Below, piece after piece: positions 29,716 to 38,500 of a stretch of 64,000 nucleotides of DNA (positions within the stretch are counted from its first letter, which is position 1; every line of letters starts with the position of its first letter). Both the position numbers and the translations under genes were made by a program. The DNA is from Thalassotalea sp. ND16A (lineage in GTDB: Bacteria > Pseudomonadota > Gammaproteobacteria > Enterobacterales > Alteromonadaceae), in NCBI RefSeq assembly GCF_000764205.1, contig NZ_JQDZ01000124.1, forward strand, positions 1-64,000, given 5' to 3'. The notes beneath the pieces are model-generated. The model ran no database searches. It saw nothing but the letters and a program-made list of their open reading frames with translations, and had not been told where the DNA came from.

Positions 29716-29851
29716 TGGTGCCTAATCGATCTTCATACGTTTACATAAAAGTAGTCAGCATCGTTGATACAAATTGCTACATTTGTTCTTTTGACTTCAT
29801 ATATAAAAGAATCAAATATGATTGTCTTATTGTTATAATTAATTTATCGCG

Positions 29852-30757
29852 ATGTATTTGATTATTTTATATTTGCCAAGACGATTTTTGAGTTTTATTT
29901 CATTTGTTCTAGTCAGTTTATTTTTTAGTTTTTCTCTGGCCGCTAACTCAGACAATGATATCTATCAGGAGGACGAAGGTCTCCATTTAGGGATAGGTGC
30001 AGGTTATGGCCGTATGGGCAATCCTGTTTATCATATGGATGACATCCCCCTTATTCTTATTCCAAGAATTGAGTATTTTTACGGCGATTTTGCTTTTAGC
30101 AATACACAGCTTACATATACGCCTTTTTATGGTGAGAATTTTCAATTTTCCTTTCTTACTCGCTTTAATAATGATGGTTTATATTTTCTCGAACAAAATT
30201 TTTCGACATCATTGGCAGCTGCGACTTTTCGTTCGCCAATGATGGGCAGTCCGTCACCAGGGCAAATACCACCAAAAGGTACTGTGCCGACTAAGCGGCG
30301 TGGGGATATGTCTTTAATACAGAGACGGCATTTATCCTTGATGTCTGGAGTTGAATGGATATACGACTGGCAATACTGGCGCCTGAGTGCGAGTTGGTTA
30401 CAGGAAATAACTCAACGCCATTATGGCGGAGAAAAATTTTTGGCGGTAGAGCGTCATTGGTTGCTTGATAAACATTTAGTTGTATTGGGTGCCGAAGTTC
30501 AACAACAAAGTGCTGACTTAATCGATTATTATTATGGCAGTCATTATTCGGATTTAGGGGCAGGATTTAGCCAGTATAAAGGGGAACAAGCCTATAATTT
30601 TAGTCTGCAACTAAAATATCAGTATAGGTTTGATAATAAATGGCAGTTAATCACCGACCTTAAGTATCAAACGTTGGATCCGGTGATCAGTGAAAGTCCT
30701 TTCGTAGACCAAAGCAATGTTTTCTCTTTCTACGCAGGAATCGCCTGGAATCATTAA
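29852..30757 (+). CDS. MipA/OmpV family outer membrane protein
   Basis: The 301 residues include a signal peptide (about 1-31, RRFLSFISFVLVSLFFSFSLAA) and a beta-barrel of the MipA/OmpV family, with GLHLGIGAGYG near the start and a barrel end YAGIAWNH. E. coli MipA scaffolds MltA and PBP1B; other members are implicated in porin-like uptake or antibiotic entry. It is separated from the DUF3019 gene by one base and heads a four-gene unit with a two-component system. Confidence 0.85.
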   Translation: MYLIILYLPRRFLSFISFVLVSLFFSFSLAANSDNDIYQEDEGLHLGIGAGYGRMGNPVYHMDDIPLILIPRIEYFYGDFAFSNTQLTYTPFYGENFQFSFLTRFNNDGLYFLEQNFSTSLAAATFRSPMMGSPSPGQIPPKGTVPTKRRGDMSLIQRRHLSLMSGVEWIYDWQYWRLSASWLQEITQRHYGGEKFLAVERHWLLDKHLVVLGAEVQQQSADLIDYYYGSHYSDLGAGFSQYKGEQAYNFSLQLKYQYRFDNKWQLITDLKYQTLDPVISESPFVDQSNVFSFYAGIAWNH

Positions 30758-30758
30758 T

Positions 30759-31172
30759 ATGTTTAAATTTTCCGGGCGAAACTCACTCATAACACTGTTG
30801 TTGTTAACTTTGACACTGCCAACCGCAACAGTGTCAAAGTTAAGTTTTGCTGTTGAGAGTGTAGAGCCAATGCAAATTATCCCTAATAAGTGCGTTACTA
30901 CCGCAAGTGAATGTCAGATGAATATCATGGTCTCTTGGCAAGTTGGGACACAAGGTAAATTTTGTTTGCGGGTTATTGATATTGATACCCGGTTAATGTG
31001 TGACCTACCTAATGAGATGTTTAATTTATCGATACCTATAAATAGCCCTAAAAATGTAAAAATTGAGTTGCTTCGTCAGGGGAGTTTGGTGGTTGTTTCG
31101 ACCGCTATTGTTGCCATTTATAAATTAAAGAAGAAGCAACGTCGTCGAAAAGTTGCTTGGAGTATTTTTTAA
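30759..31172 (+). CDS. DUF3019 family protein
   Basis: The 137 residues have an N-terminal hydrophobic signal or anchor (about 10-28) and a compact domain with four cysteines, two close pairs in PNKCVTTASECQMNI and GKFCLRVID...LMCDL, suggesting disulfides in the periplasm. The C-terminal tail is strongly basic (KLKKKQRRRK). The ATG at 30759 is chosen over one at 30717 because it starts just after the mipA stop. The stop overlaps the regulator ATG by one base (TAATG). DUF3019 has no established function; genes of this type recur beside mipA-like genes and a two-component system in Alteromonadales. Confidence 0.8.
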   Translation: MFKFSGRNSLITLLLLTLTLPTATVSKLSFAVESVEPMQIIPNKCVTTASECQMNIMVSWQVGTQGKFCLRVIDIDTRLMCDLPNEMFNLSIPINSPKNVKIELLRQGSLVVVSTAIVAIYKLKKKQRRRKVAWSIF

Positions 31173-31888
31173 TGAACGGTAATAAAAAAAATATCTTGTA
31201 TGTAGAAGATGATCTTAAATTAGCAAAATTGGTTAGTGACTTTTTGCAAAAGAGCGGCTTTAATATCAAACATGCCGATTCAGGTTGCCTGGCCAGTTAT
31301 GACGCACAAACCAATCAGTATGATCTCATTTTGTTAGATATTGGTTTGCCTGATACTGACGGTTTCAGTGTTTTTAAAGAAATAAAAGCTAATCAAAATA
31401 CTCCGATTATTTTTATGACGGCTAGGCAAAATCAGCTGGATCATGTCAAAGGGTTAAATCTGGGCGCCGATGACTATTTAACTAAGCCTGTTTCACCTTC
31501 AATTTTAATCGCTAGGATCAATACTTGCCTGCGTAGAACACCGGTGAAAAATAAAAAAACACCACTCTATTCTCCTCAAAATTTGCTCTTTGGCGCGTTA
31601 ACAATAAATAAAATACAACGAGATGCCTATCTTGACGGTGTAGCATTGGAGTTAACCACAGCGGAGTTTGACCTGCTGGTTCAATTGGCGTCAGATGCCG
31701 GTAATATGATCTCTAGAGAACAACTGTTCGATACCGCTATTGGCCGTGAATATGATGGTTTAAATCGTACGGTAGATGGTCGTATTAGTCGACTACGTAA
31801 AAAATTAGGTGATGATGAATCACCACCGACAAAAATAAAAACAGTTTGGGGTAAAGGATATATTCTGGTCCCGGAAGCTTGGCTGTAA
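31172..31888 (+). CDS. OmpR-family response regulator
   Basis: The 238-residue protein has a receiver domain with the acidic pair VEDD (12-14), phosphorylated Asp56 (LLLDIGLP) and conserved lysine in LTKPVS, and a C-terminal winged helix (ELTTAEFDLLVQLA, GRISRLRKKLGDD, VWGKGYIL). The ATG at 31172 overlaps the DUF3019 stop codon. The kinase gene follows 8 bases later. It presumably regulates mipA and DUF3019. Confidence 0.95.
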   Translation: MNGNKKNILYVEDDLKLAKLVSDFLQKSGFNIKHADSGCLASYDAQTNQYDLILLDIGLPDTDGFSVFKEIKANQNTPIIFMTARQNQLDHVKGLNLGADDYLTKPVSPSILIARINTCLRRTPVKNKKTPLYSPQNLLFGALTINKIQRDAYLDGVALELTTAEFDLLVQLASDAGNMISREQLFDTAIGREYDGLNRTVDGRISRLRKKLGDDESPPTKIKTVWGKGYILVPEAWL

Positions 31889-31896
31889 GATAGCAG

Positions 31897-33111
31897 ATGT
31901 TTCGCTTGTATTTTTCATTATATTTTGCCTTGGCCGTTTGTTTAGGAGTGAGCGCCTGGCTATTGGAAACGAAAGTTCAAAGTAATCAGTCCTTATCGGC
32001 ACTAGAGTATTCTACCATAAGTCGTTTATTTGGACCGGCAGAAAATACAGCTGACACTCAGGCTAGCTTTTCATTAACGAAAAATTTATTGCAACAATTT
32101 CATTGGTCGCAAGACTTATTGAGCCGAATGAAAAACAAAGAAATTATCATGTTACATGATGATCAAAATAGTATTTATTTTTACAAGCTAGCCAATGATA
32201 AGCAACATGTACTTACACTTGGACCATTTCCCCAACATTCACCGACTAATGACGATTCGTTCATTTCGTTGCTGTTTTATACCGCGACGGCTTTTGCGGT
32301 TTTTATTTGTAGTTGGCCCTTATTTAACGATCTTCATAAGCTACGCAGAGCAAGTGAAAAAATAAGTCAAGGTGACTTTAACCAACAAACCCAATTCACC
32401 CGTTTTAGCATGATAAAAAGTATTGGAGATGCTTTCGATCAGATGTCACATAAGTTAAATCAGCGAACCAATACGCAAAGAGAACTGATCAACGCAGTCT
32501 CCCACGACTTTTTAACGCCTATTTCTCGGGCAAAATTTGCGCTAGAGACTGCAAATGAGCGCACCGATGTTATGCTGCTAAGAGACAGCGTATTACAAGA
32601 CACTATTGAACTTGAGTTACTGGTTGATGAATTCCTTACCTACGCCGAGCTTAGTCAATGTCAACCCCATTTTATACCGCGACAAGAAAACGCTCTGGAA
32701 TTGCTTGAAATTTGCGCCCACAAATTTGCTGCTTATTCACCAATTGTGATTCACTTGGATTGCCATTGTCGGCAAATAAAGATAGATAAACGTAGTTTTA
32801 TTCGCATCATACAAAATTTACTCGGCAATGCCATTCGTTTTGCCAATAGCCAGGTTAATGTCAGTCTTAAAGCCTTAAATCAAGGCCTCATTCTTGCCAT
32901 TGAGGATGATGGACCTGGGATTTCTGCTGAGTTATTACCAGCGTTACTTAAACCATTTGCTAAAAAACAACAGATTAGTGAACAACGTTATCAAGGTGTC
33001 GGGCTGGGCCTGGCTATTGTTAAACAGCTTTGTGCCTGGCAGGATGCTCAGCTCAGTTTTAGCCGTAGTGAAGCATTATCTGGCGCTAAGATAACCATTA
33101 TTTTTCAATAA
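31897..33111 (+). CDS. Sensor histidine kinase
   Basis: The 404 residues comprise TM1 (about 3-21), a roughly 100-residue periplasmic sensor region, TM2 (about 125-143), HAMP, and a kinase core. The phosphorylated histidine is His203 in AVSHDFLTP, with an N box LLGNAIRFAN, G1 EDDGPGIS and G2 GVGLGLAIVKQL. It pairs with the regulator upstream. The signal is unknown; linkage to MipA and DUF3019 suggests an envelope signal. Confidence 0.95.
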   Translation: MFRLYFSLYFALAVCLGVSAWLLETKVQSNQSLSALEYSTISRLFGPAENTADTQASFSLTKNLLQQFHWSQDLLSRMKNKEIIMLHDDQNSIYFYKLANDKQHVLTLGPFPQHSPTNDDSFISLLFYTATAFAVFICSWPLFNDLHKLRRASEKISQGDFNQQTQFTRFSMIKSIGDAFDQMSHKLNQRTNTQRELINAVSHDFLTPISRAKFALETANERTDVMLLRDSVLQDTIELELLVDEFLTYAELSQCQPHFIPRQENALELLEICAHKFAAYSPIVIHLDCHCRQIKIDKRSFIRIIQNLLGNAIRFANSQVNVSLKALNQGLILAIEDDGPGISAELLPALLKPFAKKQQISEQRYQGVGLGLAIVKQLCAWQDAQLSFSRSEALSGAKITIIFQ

Positions 33112-33356
33112 TAACTTCGCTCCAATTTCCTGCTCGCCAACAAATATAAGCTAAGTATTGCCCCTGTGCTTTGTATCAAAGTGTGCACAACTGTACCAAT
33201 TCTTACGGTTTAATTGACTGTCTGAGGGATAAATTTAACTATTCATTCGACGAAAAAATGAATGATCAAATTACTTTCACAAACCATCTGCAATGTTTAG
33301 GTAGATAGTGATTGCTAGATTCATCATTCAAATACTAATTATATCTAAGGGATATT

Positions 33357-36300
33357 ATGTTTAATCTAAATAAAGTATCAGTGATGGTTGTATCGGCACT
33401 GTATGTTGGTGCTGTTGGTGCGGCTACAACTACCGACGTTCCAGCCGAGCAAAAGTGGATAAATGCACCTGCAGAATATGCACCTAAACCCGTTGAAAGA
33501 GAACAATATGATTGGAGTGGTTTATCAAACCAAACCATTAAAAAACAACATAAAGTATTTATCGCCGAAGAGGGTATTTCAGGCATACATAAGTATATAG
33601 TTCAGCTTGAAGACGCACCTATTTCTGCCTATGACGGTGGCATTAAAGGGTTGGCGTCAACGCGTGAGTTAGTTGCCAGTAGCAGAGTAGCAACAAAATC
33701 GCCGCTAAACTTAAAGCAAGCTAAAATTGCCACTTACCAAGATTACTTATTCAGTAAACAAACTAACTTTGTTGCCCAAGCTAAAGCAATACAAGGATTA
33801 GATGTTAAAGTTGGACGTGAATTTTCTGTTAGCCTAAATGGTTTTGTGACTGAGCTTACTCAAGACCAAGCAAGCCGATTGGCGAAGGTTCCAGGGGTTA
33901 AATATATTAGCCGTGAACGAATTTATCAACTTAATACCTTTGGTACACCGGAGCAAACTGGTGCTAACAAGGTCTGGACTGAAAGTACTGCCAATTCTTC
34001 AAATATGGGGGAAGGGACTATTGTTGGTATTATTGATACCGGTATCAATACTGATCATCCATCTTTCGCTGCCGTTGGTGATGACGGATATACCCATATC
34101 AACCCGTTAGGTGGAAACTATTTAGGTGATTGTGCGGATTCACCTGAGTATTGTAACGATAAACTTATTGGTGTTTATTCTTATCCTGAAATTACCCAGG
34201 CATATAGCGATCCAGTGTTTGACGAGTCACGTCCAGCGATAGGTGAAGATTACCATAGTCATGGCTCCCACGTTGCGGGTACTGCTGCCGGTAACATATT
34301 GAAAAATGTTCCCTACAAAGAAACTGAGTTAACCGCGCAAGGTTCAGGTACAGAAACTGGTTTAGTCTTGCCACAAGTCTCAGGCATGGCGCCACATGCA
34401 AATATTATTTCTTATCAGGTTTGTTGGCCTGGTGGTGGCGGTGATCATTACGCTGGCTGTCCATCTTCAGCTATTTTAGCTGCTATAGAACAATCAGCCA
34501 TTGATAATGTTGACGTTATTAATGCTTCATTAGGATCCTTAGAGCAAGATCCCTGGAGTGATCCGATTGAACAAGCATTTATGAATACGGCCAAGTCAGG
34601 TGTGTTTGTGGCGGTCGCTGCGGGTAACTCGGGTCCAGATTTATATACGGCCGACCATTCTTCTCCGTGGGTTACTACGGTTGCCGCTCATACGCCATCC
34701 CATACGGTAGAATATAAAGATAATAGCTTAGAGCAAATGTCGGGGGGTGATACTCCCGCACCCGCTGATATCATTGGTGCATCAGGCACATTTGATTCTC
34801 TGACCGGCATTATAGTGAATGCCGAGAATTTTGAAAATGCTAACGAAAGTTATTCAAGAAACGTTAAAAACTGTGATAAACCTTTTCCGGAAGGTACCTT
34901 TGACCTGGCTGACGATCCAGCAACAGCAGATATTGACGAAAGTGAACAAGACGTTATTGTTGTCTGTAAACGTAGTTATTCACCATTAATTTATAAGGCC
35001 GATAATATTGCCGCCGGTGGTGCGGAAGGTTTAGTTATTTATAACCAAAGCGCTTATCAAGATAATAATAAGCCTGTTGTTCCGTATGCTATTCCAACCA
35101 CGTTAATTAAGGCAGGTGATGGTAGTGATTTGACGTCTTGGTTAAACAGTGGCTCAGGCCATATGGGTACGATTACCGGCACTGAAGTGCTACTTGAAGA
35201 AGTTGATCAGGAACGTGTGGCGTATTTTTCAGGCCGTGGTCCATCGTATTTTGGTTTGGATACACTGTTTGTTGATATCGCCGCGCCAGGCGTAGACACA
35301 TATGCGCCAGCGTCAGATGATCAACCCTTTAATAATAATCCAAGAACGTCTGACTGGATGAGCATGTCAGGCACGTCAATGGCCAGTCCGCATGTGGCTG
35401 GTGCTGCTGCTATTTTACGCCAATCACACCCTGATTGGTCACCTATGGCGGTCCAATCGGCGTTAATGTTAACCGCAACCAATGGTTTGAAAAACGCGCG
35501 TTTCTTCAATAACTATGTTGATGATGGTTTTGACTCTTCACTTCAGGATATGGGGTCAGGTCGTATGCGTGTTGATTTGGCCGATAAAACTGGCTTGTTC
35601 ATGAACGAGTCGGTTGAAAATATGGACGCGGCGAACCCTAATTTAGGTGGCCATGAAAAACGTTTAAATACCGCTTATATGGTTGATACTGAGTGTCCAT
35701 CTGAATGTTCATTTGTCCGTACGTTTACGGCAACAGAAGACGCAACTTGGACTATCGCCATTGATAAATGGTTGGGTAATTGGGACGTAACTGTTGAGCC
35801 AGCAAGTTTTAGTATTAAAGCTGGAGAGACCCAATCAATCGTAGTCACAGCCAACTCAAAACATGAATCTGGAGCAATCAGCTATCGAAATATGACAGGA
35901 AATCAAGGGCAGATAGTTTTGACGTCTGACAATGTCAACTCGCCGATACTTGAATTACCTCTTTGGACATATTCTGATAATAGTGGTTTACCTGAGTATG
36001 TCAAAATCAATGCACATCGCACCTCAGCAATGACACAGGTTGGACCCTTAAATACCAGCGAGATCACTGAATTTACTGCACGTAGCTACGGCATGGTTAA
36101 GGGAGATAAAACGTCTGCTCATATCATGTACGATACAACCGGCAACGATCCCTTTGATCTGACTATTGATGAAGAAGGTAATGAAAGTAATATTAACCAT
36201 ATTGAGTGGGTAACGGTTCCTGAGGGGGCTCGGTCTATCGCCGCTCAGATAGTGGGCGACAAAACTACCGATATGTTAATGTTCATGGGGCAAGATTTGA

Positions 36301-38276
36301 ACGGCGACGGTATGGCAACGGGCGATGAACTGCATTGTTTGTCAACCAGCTACGACTTTGCCAATTTCTGTAACATTACTGAGCCCAATGCAGGCAACTA
36401 CTGGACTATTGTAATGAACATAGATCGCCCTGATTGGGGTGAAACGGACGAAGGCCATACGGTTAGTCTTGTTACCGGTGTGGTAACAGACAATAATGGT
36501 GGCTTAACAGTTTCAGGGCCGGGAACGATAAACGGTTATGAAGAGTACAATGTTGAATTGGCTTACAACTTGCCCGACATGGAAATTGGTGATGTTTACT
36601 TTGGTGGTTTTGATCTTGGCAGTAACGCCAATGATGCCGGTAACTTAGGCTTTGTACCGGTAACGATTAGCCAAGTAGATGACGATGTGACTTTCACCTC
36701 AAATATGTCGGCAGCGAAGCCGGGAGATCTTGTTGAGTTTGAAATCAGCGTTATCGCCAATAATGAAGCAGAAGCTCGTGATTTTGTTTTAGATGTAGCT
36801 ATGCCTGCCTCAATTCAGATCGTTCCAGAAAGTATTATGCCGTCAAATGCAACACCCGTAACGCCTGTTCTGACTGATAATATCTTATCACTTGCTGGTA
36901 TTCAGGAAACAACCCGTGATGTACCTCGTAATTACAAGGTGACGAACAGCAATAATGACCAAATGTGTAATCTATCTTCCGCGGGCTGGAGTTTCCCAGG
37001 GTACTTGGATTTAAGACCATTAGGATGGCGCACTTTGGCAGATGTTCAAGGCAGTTATCGCAATGAGTACGAATACAAGCTGAAAGACTTGATGAATACG
37101 GAGCAAAATATTAGCTTCCCGTTCTTTAACAAGTTTCATTTTGAAAACATTAAATTAAACCCGGCAGGATTAGTAACTTTTGGTGACACTGGGCGAACTA
37201 CAGCTTTCCATGTTGAACTTCCAGAAGCAATAAGCTTTCCACCAGCAGCACCATATATTATCGCGCCGTTCTGGGCAGGCGACAATATAATACCTGAGCA
37301 AGTTGACTCTATTCACCCTAACCATCATTTAAATGCCGGTATTACTCCTACCTATACTTGGCAGCGTGATTGGCTAGCGTTGGAATGGGATAACGTAGAA
37401 CGTTCAAGGGCAGATGGTCAATTGGTTGATTTTGAAATGTTTTTACGTATGAACATCAACTATGAGCCCGGCGAATTTGAAATGTTATTTGCTTATGAAA
37501 ACCTACAGTTAGCTGATAGCCAAGGAAGCATAGGGTTTAAAGCAGCCGATGGCATGATCTTGGTTGGAGGCGATATGCCGTTGGCAGTTAATGTTGGTGA
37601 CGGTATTGCTTACAACAATGTGGATGACGTCGTTGAAGAGCAGTTAATTATCTGTATGGACTACACCGGGCCAGAGCAATCTCAGTTTAATGTTAAGTTC
37701 AAGGCTTATGTTTCAGAGGCAGCAGCCGGTCAAAACCATATCATTACTCTAGATAACGGTTTAATCGGGTCTGATAACGAACAAATCACCATTGATTTAG
37801 CCGTAACCGGTAACATTCAATTGGTCGACATTGCTGATATGACAATCATGGAAAATGACACGGTAAGCTTTGAAGTACGCTATGCCGATGAAAACAGCGT
37901 TAGCAATATGATCGAAGTGAGCGGTGATAACTTTACCTCGGAGGTAAGTGGTCATGATTCTGGTAGTAGCGTGACGTTAATACCAAACGCACATTACCAC
38001 GGTGAAACTGAGGTAATGGTTAAAGTAAGCGACAATGTTAATATGACCGATTCTGCAGTGACTGTATTCAACTTAACGGTTGAGTCAGATGGAGTTGAAT
38101 TAGGTTGTACTGATTCAAGCGCAACTAACTTTGACGCCAATGCAAATAGTGACGATGGTAGCTGTCAGGCACCGGTTGAACCTGAGAAGAAAAAATCTTC
38201 AGGTGGTTCTTTTGGTTGGTTGATGTTCGGTTTATTGCCGCTAGTATCATTGCGTCGTAAGAATGAATTGCACTAA
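33357..38276 (+). CDS. Large secreted S8 subtilase with PA insert and GlyGly-CTERM tail
   Basis: The 1639-residue protein has a signal peptide (1-22), an I9-type propeptide (YIVQLEDAPI near 80) and a subtilase domain. The catalytic triad is Asp227 (GIIDTGIN), His302 (HSHGSHVAGT) and Ser674 (SGTSMASPHVAG). A protease-associated insert occupies roughly 480-610. Long beta-rich C-terminal domains follow. The end holds GCTDSSATNFDANANSDDG, then SSGGSFGWLMFGLLPLVSLR and a basic tail: a GlyGly-CTERM signal processed by rhombosortase and type II secretion. It likely degrades extracellular protein. Its gap from the kinase is 245 bases. Confidence 0.93.
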   Translation: MFNLNKVSVMVVSALYVGAVGAATTTDVPAEQKWINAPAEYAPKPVEREQYDWSGLSNQTIKKQHKVFIAEEGISGIHKYIVQLEDAPISAYDGGIKGLASTRELVASSRVATKSPLNLKQAKIATYQDYLFSKQTNFVAQAKAIQGLDVKVGREFSVSLNGFVTELTQDQASRLAKVPGVKYISRERIYQLNTFGTPEQTGANKVWTESTANSSNMGEGTIVGIIDTGINTDHPSFAAVGDDGYTHINPLGGNYLGDCADSPEYCNDKLIGVYSYPEITQAYSDPVFDESRPAIGEDYHSHGSHVAGTAAGNILKNVPYKETELTAQGSGTETGLVLPQVSGMAPHANIISYQVCWPGGGGDHYAGCPSSAILAAIEQSAIDNVDVINASLGSLEQDPWSDPIEQAFMNTAKSGVFVAVAAGNSGPDLYTADHSSPWVTTVAAHTPSHTVEYKDNSLEQMSGGDTPAPADIIGASGTFDSLTGIIVNAENFENANESYSRNVKNCDKPFPEGTFDLADDPATADIDESEQDVIVVCKRSYSPLIYKADNIAAGGAEGLVIYNQSAYQDNNKPVVPYAIPTTLIKAGDGSDLTSWLNSGSGHMGTITGTEVLLEEVDQERVAYFSGRGPSYFGLDTLFVDIAAPGVDTYAPASDDQPFNNNPRTSDWMSMSGTSMASPHVAGAAAILRQSHPDWSPMAVQSALMLTATNGLKNARFFNNYVDDGFDSSLQDMGSGRMRVDLADKTGLFMNESVENMDAANPNLGGHEKRLNTAYMVDTECPSECSFVRTFTATEDATWTIAIDKWLGNWDVTVEPASFSIKAGETQSIVVTANSKHESGAISYRNMTGNQGQIVLTSDNVNSPILELPLWTYSDNSGLPEYVKINAHRTSAMTQVGPLNTSEITEFTARSYGMVKGDKTSAHIMYDTTGNDPFDLTIDEEGNESNINHIEWVTVPEGARSIAAQIVGDKTTDMLMFMGQDLNGDGMATGDELHCLSTSYDFANFCNITEPNAGNYWTIVMNIDRPDWGETDEGHTVSLVTGVVTDNNGGLTVSGPGTINGYEEYNVELAYNLPDMEIGDVYFGGFDLGSNANDAGNLGFVPVTISQVDDDVTFTSNMSAAKPGDLVEFEISVIANNEAEARDFVLDVAMPASIQIVPESIMPSNATPVTPVLTDNILSLAGIQETTRDVPRNYKVTNSNNDQMCNLSSAGWSFPGYLDLRPLGWRTLADVQGSYRNEYEYKLKDLMNTEQNISFPFFNKFHFENIKLNPAGLVTFGDTGRTTAFHVELPEAISFPPAAPYIIAPFWAGDNIIPEQVDSIHPNHHLNAGITPTYTWQRDWLALEWDNVERSRADGQLVDFEMFLRMNINYEPGEFEMLFAYENLQLADSQGSIGFKAADGMILVGGDMPLAVNVGDGIAYNNVDDVVEEQLIICMDYTGPEQSQFNVKFKAYVSEAAAGQNHIITLDNGLIGSDNEQITIDLAVTGNIQLVDIADMTIMENDTVSFEVRYADENSVSNMIEVSGDNFTSEVSGHDSGSSVTLIPNAHYHGETEVMVKVSDNVNMTDSAVTVFNLTVESDGVELGCTDSSATNFDANANSDDGSCQAPVEPEKKKSSGGSFGWLMFGLLPLVSLRRKNELH

Positions 38277-38340
38277 AGTACTGATGTTATTGATCGAGTT
38301 GTTCATAACGAATATGGTGTGAATTTCTAGTTGATGGATA

Positions 38341-38374
38341 AAAGGCTAACACAAGTTGTGTTAGCCTTTTTTTT
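38341..38374 (+). terminator. Terminator of the subtilase gene
   Basis: AAAGGCTAACAC and GTGTTAGCCTTT pair perfectly over a 5-base loop and run into a T-tract of eight. It lies 65 bases after the stop codon. A second, imperfect hairpin (GTTTGCCCAGC/GCTGGCAAAC) and a CAGAC/GTCTG stem follow directly, before 38420. Confidence 0.95.
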
Positions 38375-38445
38375 GTTTGCCCAGCGAAGCTGGCAAACCC
38401 GGCAGACCGAAAGAAGTCTGTAACTACGAATGATATGGCAGAAGA

Positions 38446-38474
38446 TGTCGGTGACGGAAAGATTCGAACTCTTG
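38446..38474 (-). other. tRNA 3'-end-like fragment
   Basis: On the minus strand this reads AAGAG, TTCGAAT, CTTTC, CGTCACC, G, ACA. That is the exact layout of a T-arm (5-7-5), a 7-base acceptor 3' strand, a discriminator base and a near-CCA end. CGTCACCG resembles the acceptor of tRNA-Ser(GCT). No D-arm or anticodon arm lies upstream, and the T-stem has one mismatch. It may be the att-site scar of an integrated element or a decayed tRNA. Confidence 0.45.
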
Positions 38475-38500
38475 AAAGCAATATAAATAACTTTATAAAT

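Noticed and set aside
38287-38481. 64-codon minus-strand frame after the subtilase
   Set aside because: It runs across the strong terminator hairpin and the tRNA-like fragment and has no family features.
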